Part shown: piece after piece, positions 1 through 4,568 of the stretch | How positions within the stretch are numbered: position 1 is the first letter of the stretch | How the letters are laid out: each line of letters opens with the position of its first letter | Source: DASYYE01 sp035946955 | Lineage (GTDB): Bacteria > Actinomycetota > Actinomycetes > Streptosporangiales > Streptosporangiaceae | Assembly: GCA_035946955.1 (NCBI GenBank) | Contig: DASYYE010000465.1 | Coordinates: 1 to 6,343 of the forward strand | DNA length: 6,343 nt | Direction of reading: 5' to 3' | Notes under the pieces: model-generated | Databases searched by the model: none | Seen by the model: only the letters and a program-made list of their open reading frames with translations | What the model was told of the DNA's origin: nothing | Translations under genes and position numbers: made by a program

Positions 1-22
1 CACCAAAGTTATTGATCGCCAT
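1..22 (-). CDS. N-terminus of an unidentified gene leaving the left edge
   Basis: The reverse strand shows an ATG at 22-20 followed by codons for MAINNFG, which run off the window. It is preceded by GGAGGGGGG (39-31) with an 8-nt gap, an excellent ribosome binding site and the main reason for the call. The frame is open further upstream, to a TAG at 175-173, so starts such as the ATG at 88-86 are possible. Those have no comparable binding site, and the DNA there lacks the codon bias of the neighbouring genes. Seven residues are too few to assign a family. The gene points the same way as the three-gene minus-strand group to its right but is separated from it by about 480 bp, so it probably has its own promoter. 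Confidence 0.5.
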
Positions 23-30
23 GACCTGTT

Positions 31-39
31 CCCCCCTCC
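31..39 (-). promoter_or_regulatory. Strong Shine-Dalgarno of the left-edge gene
   Basis: On the minus strand GGAGGGGGG lies 8 nt upstream of the ATG at 22. It is the strongest such match in the window and decides the start of the partial gene. Confidence 0.5.
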
Positions 40-58
40 ATCGCGGCAAGGTGACAGG

Positions 59-64
59 ATTATG
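59..64 (-). promoter_or_regulatory. Possible -10 box for the left-edge gene
   Basis: On the minus strand CATAAT (64 to 59) matches TATAAT at 5 of 6 positions. It would place transcription start about 30 nt before the ATG at 22. No good -35 box lies 16-18 bp upstream, so an activator-dependent promoter or chance are both possible. Confidence 0.25.
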
Positions 65-95
65 CGCCCAGGCATATGACCAGCACATCGTGGTG

Positions 96-116
96 TGACC
101 GAGACATTGACCGAGA
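96..116. repeat. 9-bp direct repeat TGACCGAGA with 12-bp period
   Basis: TGACCGAGA occurs at 96-104 and again at 108-116, separated by CAT. It lies upstream of the left-edge minus-strand gene, where an activator site would be expected, but its role is unknown. Confidence 0.45.
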
Positions 117-152
117 AGAATAGTCCGGCGTTCCAGCACCCGGAAAACCGTC

Positions 153-180
153 TTGACATCCGGCGGATTTAGCTAATGCT
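153..180 (+). promoter_or_regulatory. Possible plus-strand promoter with overlapping palindrome
   Basis: TTGACA at 153-158 is a perfect -35 consensus. The best -10 candidate is AATGCT at 175-180 with a 16-bp spacer, a weak match (3 of 6). The palindrome ATCCG-G-CGGAT occupies 158-168, overlapping the last base of the -35 box and the spacer, where a repressor would block polymerase. No convincing plus-strand gene follows, so the element may drive a small RNA or a short ORF, or may be fortuitous. Confidence 0.25.
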
Positions 181-294
181 TCCGCGGCGGGTAACGACGG
201 AGTCGGCGGGTGGTCGCTGGCAGGTGCGGCCCAACTGCCGGGCAGCCTGCTGAAAGCTGGATCTGCCCACGTACGAGCGACACGCTATCCCAAG

Positions 295-456
295 ATGGTC
301 GAGAGGAGGTTCAGGTTGCCGATTCCGTTCCGGCGGAAAGGGACTTTGGGAAGGCAGGGCTCAGTGACAGTTCCCCACTACTGGGGACCGGGTCTACCGC
401 ACCCTGTTGGACGAGATTGCCCGGCCGAGGTGCCTTCATCTCGCCGATCAGCGTGA
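295..456 (+). CDS. Doubtful small ORF, 53 codons, basic peptide
   Basis: An ATG at 295 opens a 53-codon frame ending at TGA 454-456. The peptide is rich in Arg, Pro and Gly, with no signal peptide, membrane segment or family motif that I recognise. An in-frame TTG at 316 has GAGAGGAGG (301-309) 6 nt upstream, a good ribosome binding site, which would give a 46-residue product. The ATG itself has no such site. In its favour are that binding site and the TTGACA element upstream at 153. Against it are weak third-position G/C preference, no family and an unusual start codon. It is listed as a candidate only and could equally be non-coding. Confidence 0.18.
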   Translation: MVERRFRLPIPFRRKGTLGRQGSVTVPHYWGPGLPHPVGRDCPAEVPSSRRSA

Positions 457-499
457 CCGACCTTGTCAAGATCTCTGAGTCCGGGTCAACCTCCAATGG

Positions 500-934
500 T
501 CACGGTGGCGGCTGGCTGTCCTCCCGCTGGCGAGCTGAACTCGGCAGCGAGCACGTGGCGCTGCCCCCCGGCATCCGGTGGCGGTTGTTCGCCACTAGCC
601 GATAGCCGAGATGGGCGAGCCAGCGCAGGGGCGGTGCCCACAGCAGCGCACCGGCCACTGCCCAGCCGCCACGGGCGTCGAGCAATAGCCTCGCCACGGC
701 CTGGGCGCCACCGTCGATCCGGCCCGCCCGGGAGACCCACAGCAACTCGTGTTCTGCGCGTTTGCGCGTGGTGCCCAGGTCTGCCAGATCAACGGACTGC
801 CATGGCACGATACCTGCGGCCGTCGGGATCCTTCGTTCGATAAAGCGCACGCAGGACGCGCAGAACCCGCAGTCGCCGTCGTAGACGAGGAGAGGGCGCG
901 GCAACGCCCGTGCGTGACCCACGGTGGTCGTCAT
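500..934 (-). CDS. DCC-family thiol-disulfide oxidoreductase (DUF393)
   Basis: The 144-residue protein has the hallmark of the DCC (DUF393) family: LLVYDGDCGFC at residues 15-25. This gives an Asp-Gly-Asp-Cys start and a thioredoxin-like CxxC pair at Cys22/Cys25, with a further Cys28. The C-terminal family signature is also present, as RHRMPGGSATC ending at Cys128. The last 16 residues are a Pro/Ser-rich tail. Length is normal for the family (roughly 110-150). Family members are predicted to be small cytoplasmic redox proteins; their substrates are mostly unknown. The ATG at 934 overlaps the TGA of the response regulator as ATGA and has GGAAGGAA a few bases upstream, so it is probably translationally coupled to that gene. 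There is no signal peptide. A role in maturing or protecting a pathway component is possible but not shown. Confidence 0.9.
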   Translation of the reverse strand: MTTTVGHARALPRPLLVYDGDCGFCASCVRFIERRIPTAAGIVPWQSVDLADLGTTRKRAEHELLWVSRAGRIDGGAQAVARLLLDARGGWAVAGALLWAPPLRWLAHLGYRLVANNRHRMPGGSATCSLPSSARQREDSQPPP

Positions 935-1674
935 GAGAGGTTCCTTCCCTGGAAGAGGGGTGTGTGTGGGAGAAACGCAGGCGGTGCGGCGTGCCGGGGC
1001 GGGGTGTCAACGGGCTCGGTGAGCCATGCACCGGGCCGCACAAGTCCCGCATGGCAGGCGAACGCCACAGCTTGCGTGCGGTTGCGCACGCCGAGCTTAC
1101 GGAGAATGTGCATCACGTGACTGCGCACCGTGGATTCCTCGATGTGCAGGACGCTCGCCAGGCCGTCGGTGGAGTGGCCCTGCGCGAGCATCTGGAGCAC
1201 CTCGAGCTCCCGGTCGGTCAGCGCTTCTCTAGCCTGGAGCACACGCTCGTGGCCACGTTCCCCCATGAGCGGGATGACCAGCCGGTCGACCACTGCGGAG
1301 CACAGGAAGAAATGGCCCAGCGCGACCACATGGATCGCGGCCACCAGTTCGGCCGGGTGCAGGCTTTTCATCAGCAGGAAGCCGCACGCGCCAGCGTTCA
1401 GCGCGCGGGCGACGGACGCCTCATCGCCGTTGTCGGCGAGGACGATCACACCGCTACGCCGGCCGGGGACCGCAGGCTCCCTCATGGACGCCGGCAGTCC
1501 CAGCGCGGCCTGCTCGTCCAGCAGGTGGACGCGGATAGCGCCCACCGCCACCCACTCGGCGGTGGTCAGTGACGTGACGTCGGACACCACAGTGATCGCT
1601 GGGTCCTGGTCGACGAAGGCGCGGACTCGCGCCCGTTCCAGCGGGTCACCCACGCACAAGGTCAGCTCAATCAT
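931..1674 (-). CDS. LuxR/NarL-type response regulator with degenerate receiver
   Basis: This 247-residue protein has a receiver-like domain (about 1-125) and a LuxR-type HTH (about 152-210). The HTH begins LTDRELEVLQMLAQG and contains STVRSHVMHILRKLGVRNR, the DNA-recognition and dimer region. The receiver keeps Asp53 (in HLLDEQ) at the phosphorylation site and one acidic residue at Asp10. The usual Asp pair reads Gly-Asp, the conserved Thr/Ser after the fourth strand is Ala80/Asp81 (VIVLAD), and the Lys of the usual GFLLKD loop appears one place late (GFLLMKS). Phosphorelay switching is therefore doubtful; it may be an atypical, kinase-independent regulator. A Pro-rich tail follows the HTH (211-247). 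GAGGGG (1689-1684) lies 9 nt before the ATG. It sits 83 bp downstream of LAL1 and overlaps the DCC gene by 4 bp. No sensor kinase is nearby. Confidence 0.88.
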   Translation of the reverse strand: MIELTLCVGDPLERARVRAFVDQDPAITVVSDVTSLTTAEWVAVGAIRVHLLDEQAALGLPASMREPAVPGRRSGVIVLADNGDEASVARALNAGACGFLLMKSLHPAELVAAIHVVALGHFFLCSAVVDRLVIPLMGERGHERVLQAREALTDRELEVLQMLAQGHSTDGLASVLHIEESTVRSHVMHILRKLGVRNRTQAVAFACHAGLVRPGAWLTEPVDTPPRHAAPPAFLPHTPLFQGRNLS

Positions 1675-1683
1675 GTGGGTCGT

Positions 1684-1689
1684 CCCCTC
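1684..1689 (-). promoter_or_regulatory. Ribosome binding site of the response regulator
   Basis: GAGGGG on the minus strand lies 9 nt upstream of the ATG at 1674 and supports that start. Confidence 0.6.
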
Positions 1690-1704
1690 GGCCGGTTCCG
1701 GTCG
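1689..1704. repeat. Imperfect palindrome in the LAL1-response regulator gap
   Basis: CGGCCGG-TT-CCGGTCG is an inverted repeat with one mismatch (G-T if read as RNA), lying just before the response regulator's ribosome binding site. The two-base centre is too tight for an RNA hairpin unless the inner pairs open, so a protein-binding site is the alternative. Such G/C palindromes also arise by chance in this DNA. Confidence 0.3.
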
Positions 1705-1730
1705 GCGTGACCTGCGTTCATGACAGCGGC

Positions 1731-1758
1731 CACTGACATGGCGCTCACTGACGGCGCT
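1731..1758. repeat. Imperfect tandem repeat at the end of LAL1
   Basis: CACTGACATGGCGCT (1731-1745) is followed directly by CACTGACGGCGCT (1746-1758), the same unit minus two bases. The second copy reaches the LAL1 stop codon (TGA, 1760-1758), so this looks like a small local duplication just past the gene end. Confidence 0.5.
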
Positions 1759-4280
1759 CAGCTGGCTGCCCGCGCATCCCAGCGCGGGCCAGCGAGCGGG
1801 GCTGAGGCGGCGAGGGCAGCCGCGAGTTCGTCCCGGGCATGCAGGCCCAGCTTGCGGTACACGTGCGTGAGATGTGTCTCAACTGTCCGCAGTGCGACCC
1901 CCAGCGACCTGGCGATCGCCGCGTTCGTCATTCCAGTGGCAGCGAGTTCCGCGACCTGACTCTCGGCGACGGTCAGGTCGAGCGGGGTCTTGGTGGGCGT
2001 TCCGGCGGCGAGCCTCAGTTCGCCGACGGTCTTCTTGGTGAGCGCCCACGCACCGCAGTCAGAGGTGATCGCCAGGGCCTCGGCGAGCTGGGCCCGGGCG
2101 TCTCTCCGCCGCCGGGACTTGCGCATGCTGTGCCCGCTGGCCAGGAGCGCCTTGGCCAGCTCCAGGCGGGCCCCGGTCGGGCGGAGCATCCGCACCGCCT
2201 CTGCCAGGGACTCGAGCCCGCTGTCCCCGGGGGCGACTGTCCCGGAGACCCGGAGGGCCACCCCCAGCGCGACCGGCGATCCCCACGAACGAGCCGCTTC
2301 CAGGCCCGCTTCGGCCAGCCGCTGCGCGGCCGTCCTGTCACCGAGGCCATACTCGGCTAGCGCGGCACCGGCCTGCCAGGGGACCAGCCGGCCGCCGGGG
2401 TCGCCCCACTGGGCTGAGCGCCGGCCGCATTCGCGCAGCACAGCCAGGGCTTCGCTGTAGCGGCCTGACTCCAGGTGGAGGTAGCCCTCGGCGACCATCA
2501 GGGCGAGGCCCGCTGGCCGCTCGGCCGTCATGCTCGCGAGCCGGGCCGAGTGCAGCAGAGCCTCAGCCCGCTGGCACCGGCCCTCCTCGGTCAGCGCACT
2601 CACCAGGACGGCCAGGGCCGCGGTCCGGATGTCGTGGTCGGCGGCTGCACCTTCGCGGTCGGCTGCGGCAAGGGCTGCGTGAGCGTCCCGGCAGGCCAGC
2701 GCCAGTGCGCCGGTCCCCAGCCTGAGGCGGGCTCGCTCCAACCGGAGCACGGAGGCTGTCTCCCAGCCGCTGTCGGCTGCCTCGTGGCCGAGGGAACGGC
2801 AGTGACGCAGCGCTTCCTCCAGTTCACCCGCACAGCCGAGCACGTGGACCGCGAGTGCCGCGGCGAAGAGTGCAGTGTCACCCCCTGTGAGGGCTGCCAG
2901 GGCTTGCCGCGCTGCGGTCGCGGCGGCGGAGGCGTCCGCTCCGGACATCGCCATGCGGATGGCGTGTGCCGCGGCGCGGTGCGCACGGTCACCCTCCTCC
3001 GGTCGACTGGGCGCACGCAGTGCGGCGGAAACCCAGTGCGGGAGGCTGTGCCTGGTGGAGCCGGTCACCGCGCCGAGCGTCACCAGCGGCAACGTGCCAC
3101 TGGAATCCCCGGCTTCCGGCCATGACCCTGGCACTGCTGTGACTTGCAGCGGAAGAGCCGACGTTGACCGCAGGCCGGTGATCCGTGCGGGTTCGCTGGT
3201 CAGCCGGCGCATGTACCGGGCGGCGACGCTGGGTGCGCCTCTGGCCTCCGCCTGTTTGGCGGCGGCCAGCAGCAGGTCGGCCGTCCACGGCTCGCCCAGC
3301 GGGGGCAGGGAGAACAGGTGAGCGGCCGCGCGCCCGGCATCGGCGTATGTGACGCGGTGTTCGGTGAGCGCACGCAGCCGGTGGTCGCCGCTGGCCATCC
3401 GGGTCAGCGCGGCCCGTATCGCCGGGATCTTGACACGGTAGTGCCCCGACCGGGCATGCCGGGCCAGCACCCCGGCCGTAACCAGGGAGTCCGCCAGTGT
3501 GGTGAGGGAATGCTCCGGCAGGCTCGTGACCCTGGCGAGCTGACCGGGCTGGCAGTCGCTGCCGAGCAGGGCCGTGGCCGTGGCCACCGCAAGGGCGTGG
3601 GGGTGATGGCGTCGCAGCCGGCTGGCCAGGTCGGCCTCCAGTTCCGGCCACGGGGACCGGACGAGCCCGTGCACTGCCTCTGCGGTCGGCACCGCTGCTG
3701 TTGCTGCGAGACGGTCCAGCAGCCAGGTGGTGACGAGGGCGTTTCCCCCCGTGACGGCGGCGCAGGCGGCGACGAGTGAGGACTGTGGTACGACCCCGAA
3801 GCGTCGCGTGAGGAGCGTGGCCAGCGCTGGCCCGAGCAGCCGTGGTGGCGTGGCCAGTGCCGGTCTTGACGGTCCCACTGGCGTGGGCCCGGCTGTCTGT
3901 GATGCCGCACCGGCCCTACTGGCCCCGGCAAAGATCATGTACGGACAGGGCTGAGCCGCGGCCATCCGGTTCAGCCAGGCGAGTGACTCCCGGTCTGCGC
4001 ACTCCACGTCATCAATGGCCACGACCAGTCGGCTCGGGTCAACGCCTGCTAGCACACCCGTGGGCTCAGCAGTGGCGTCCAGGTCCGGCAGGCCTGCGGC
4101 GAGTTGGCGTAGCACCCCGCCCTGGAAGCCGCGCTCCGCATGGCTTCCCGCGGCTTGGAGAGTGACAAGACCGGCGCTGGAAGCCCTCACCACCAGCTCC
4201 TTGAGCATTGTGCTCTTACCGGTGCCCCATTCTCCTTCCACGAATATGATCCGCGGCATCATCGCTATCGCCTCGCTCAT
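1758..4280 (-). CDS. LAL-family (large LuxR) ATPase transcription regulator, LAL1
   Basis: At 840 residues this has LAL architecture. An N-terminal STAND-type ATPase carries a P-loop (GEWGTGKST, 16-24), a Walker B (LVVAIDDVECAD, 85-96) and a GGN motif near 178-180. An alpha-helical, TPR-like middle follows, then a C-terminal LuxR HTH from about 768 (LTVAESQVAELAATGMTN, then RTVETHLTHVYRKLG). Such proteins bind ATP and usually activate secondary-metabolite operons. Two parts are shorter than in LAL2: the GRxxEL segment before the P-loop is absent, and Walker A to B is about 70 residues apart rather than about 105. The in-frame stop at 4310-4308 rules out a longer start. The ATG at 4280 has no Shine-Dalgarno, whereas Met7 (ATG 4262-4260) has GAGG 8 nt upstream and is the likelier start. 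I found no TTA codon, so no direct bldA control. It is divergent from LAL2. Confidence 0.93.
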   Translation of the reverse strand: MSEAIAMMPRIIFVEGEWGTGKSTMLKELVVRASSAGLVTLQAAGSHAERGFQGGVLRQLAAGLPDLDATAEPTGVLAGVDPSRLVVAIDDVECADRESLAWLNRMAAAQPCPYMIFAGASRAGAASQTAGPTPVGPSRPALATPPRLLGPALATLLTRRFGVVPQSSLVAACAAVTGGNALVTTWLLDRLAATAAVPTAEAVHGLVRSPWPELEADLASRLRRHHPHALAVATATALLGSDCQPGQLARVTSLPEHSLTTLADSLVTAGVLARHARSGHYRVKIPAIRAALTRMASGDHRLRALTEHRVTYADAGRAAAHLFSLPPLGEPWTADLLLAAAKQAEARGAPSVAARYMRRLTSEPARITGLRSTSALPLQVTAVPGSWPEAGDSSGTLPLVTLGAVTGSTRHSLPHWVSAALRAPSRPEEGDRAHRAAAHAIRMAMSGADASAAATAARQALAALTGGDTALFAAALAVHVLGCAGELEEALRHCRSLGHEAADSGWETASVLRLERARLRLGTGALALACRDAHAALAAADREGAAADHDIRTAALAVLVSALTEEGRCQRAEALLHSARLASMTAERPAGLALMVAEGYLHLESGRYSEALAVLRECGRRSAQWGDPGGRLVPWQAGAALAEYGLGDRTAAQRLAEAGLEAARSWGSPVALGVALRVSGTVAPGDSGLESLAEAVRMLRPTGARLELAKALLASGHSMRKSRRRRDARAQLAEALAITSDCGAWALTKKTVGELRLAAGTPTKTPLDLTVAESQVAELAATGMTNAAIARSLGVALRTVETHLTHVYRKLGLHARDELAAALAASAPLAGPRWDARAAS
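4271..4274 (-). promoter_or_regulatory. GAGG favouring the internal Met7 start of LAL1
   Basis: GAGG on the minus strand lies 8 nt before the ATG at 4262-4260, while the first in-frame ATG (4280) has none. The true LAL1 start may thus be 4262. Confidence 0.4.
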
Positions 4281-4284
4281 AATA
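4279..4284 (-). promoter_or_regulatory. Possible -10 box of LAL1
   Basis: TATTAT (4284 to 4279, minus strand) matches TATAAT at 5 of 6 positions and overlaps the first ATG of LAL1. If used, transcripts would begin near 4273 and translation would have to start at Met7. The surrounding 4281-4335 is the most A/T-rich stretch in the window, as expected for a promoter, but no clear -35 box is present. Confidence 0.25.
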
Positions 4285-4343
4285 ACATGCGTTAATTGCC
4301 GATTACATCAGGAAAAATCCGGATTGCGAGATTACCTGACACA

Positions 4344-4392
4344 GACTGGCGAAGCGCCAGGTAGGACTGGCGGGAAGCCAGTCATTAGGGCA
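4344..4392. repeat. 49-bp direct repeat, copy 1 (two CTGGC-N5-GCCAG dyads)
   Basis: This is the first copy of a 49-bp unit, 42/49 identical to the copy at 4403-4451. Dyad 1 is CTGGC-GAAGC-GCCAG (4346-4360). Dyad 2 is GACTGGC-GGGAA-GCCAGTC (4365-4383), with 7-bp arms. The dyads start 21 bp apart, placing them on the same helix face. The unit ends CATTAGGGCA. A LuxR-type dimer is a plausible ligand. Confidence 0.8.
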
Positions 4393-4402
4393 GACGATGC
4401 CG

Positions 4403-4451
4403 GACTGGCAGGGCGCCAGCCAGGACTGGCGGTAAGCCAGTCATTGGGGCA
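4403..4451. repeat. 49-bp direct repeat, copy 2 (two CTGGC-N5-GCCAG dyads)
   Basis: This second copy begins 59 bp after the first. Dyad 3 is CTGGC-AGGGC-GCCAG (4405-4419). Dyad 4 is GACTGGC-GGTAA-GCCAGTC (4424-4442). The arms are conserved perfectly, and 4 of the 7 differences between copies fall in the 5-nt centres. It ends CATTGGGGCA, about 25 bp before the possible LAL2 -10 box, a typical position for activator sites. Confidence 0.8.
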
Positions 4452-4482
4452 TTGGAGGAAACAGCGCCGCCCGCCCTATAGC
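4452..4482 (+). promoter_or_regulatory. Possible LAL2 promoter
   Basis: TATAGC at 4477-4482 is a fair -10 match. The best -35, TTGGAG at 4452-4457, is weak and the 19-bp spacing is long, which fits a promoter needing an activator bound at the dyads just upstream. It would give a leader of roughly 80 nt before the ATG at 4569. Confidence 0.3.
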
Positions 4483-4508
4483 CTGAGCGGCCACAACCGG
4501 AAAAGCGC

Positions 4509-4524
4509 TGCACCTTTTAGTGCA
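4509..4524. repeat. Small inverted repeat in the LAL2 leader
   Basis: TGCAC-CTTTTA-GTGCA has 5-bp perfect arms and a 6-nt centre. It lies 32 nt upstream of the LAL2 ribosome binding site. It could form a weak hairpin in the leader or bind a protein. Confidence 0.3.
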
Positions 4525-4555
4525 CAGTGCGGGATCGGCTGTCGTACGACCGGAT

Positions 4556-4560
4556 GGGAG
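4556..4560 (+). promoter_or_regulatory. Ribosome binding site of LAL2
   Basis: GGGAG lies 8 nt upstream of the ATG at 4569. It favours this start over the in-frame ATG at 4554, which has no such site and would add only five residues. Confidence 0.6.
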
Positions 4561-4568
4561 TTCGGACC

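Larger units (their letters stand above)
23..499. other. Intergenic region without a convincing gene
   Basis: This stretch separates the left-edge gene from the end of the DCC-family gene. Its first ~180 bases are visibly richer in A/T than the coding DNA to the right. Readable elements are a direct repeat (96-116), a perfect TTGACA at 153-158 overlapping an 11-bp palindrome, the palindrome TTAGCTAA at 169-176, a short palindrome CTGCC-G-GGCAG at 235-245, a purine-rich GAGAGGAGG at 301-309 and a near-palindrome GACCTTGTCAAGATC at 459-473. No tRNA, rRNA or strong hairpin-plus-T-run terminator was seen. Open frames on both strands here lack actinomycete codon bias and recognisable domains. Confidence 0.6.
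4281..4568. other. Divergent control region between LAL1 and LAL2
   Basis: This 288-bp region has no gene. From left to right it holds an A/T-rich LAL1 promoter zone (4281-4335), the four-dyad repeat array (4344-4451), a tandem CATTGGGG/CATTGGAG (4442-4457), a possible LAL2 -10 (TATAGC, 4477-4482) and a small inverted repeat TGCAC-N6-GTGCA (4509-4524). The LAL2 ribosome binding site follows at 4556-4560. It is the only place from which both LAL genes can be controlled together. Confidence 0.7.

Noticed and set aside
372..387. Inverted repeat TCCCC-N6-GGGGA as a terminator for the DCC operon
   Set aside because: The stem is only 5 bp and no T-run follows on the minus strand, so there is no basis for a terminator call.
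311..496. Minus-strand frame of 61 codons just after the DCC gene (TTG start at 496)
   Set aside because: It has a rare start codon, unbiased codon use and no recognised motif. Its position downstream of the operon is suggestive, but nothing supports translation.
210..605. Plus-strand frame of 131 codons starting at GTG 210
   Set aside because: It overlaps the DCC gene antisense for over 100 bp, has no good ribosome binding site, no domain and little third-position G/C bias.
964..1572. Open frame of 202 codons on the plus strand
   Set aside because: It is antisense to the response regulator, whose HTH and receiver are unmistakable. The predicted protein has no family features.
2475..3125. 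Open frame of 216 codons on the plus strand, and similar ones at 1839-2360 and 3318-3779
   Set aside because: All are antisense to LAL1 and have low-complexity Gly/Arg/Ala composition. They are shadows expected in GC-rich coding DNA.
4344..4451. Two 49-bp repeats as a CRISPR array or mobile-element ends
   Set aside because: There are only two copies separated by 10 bp, with internal dyads, no spacers of regular length, no transposase and no target-site duplication. A regulatory array fits better.
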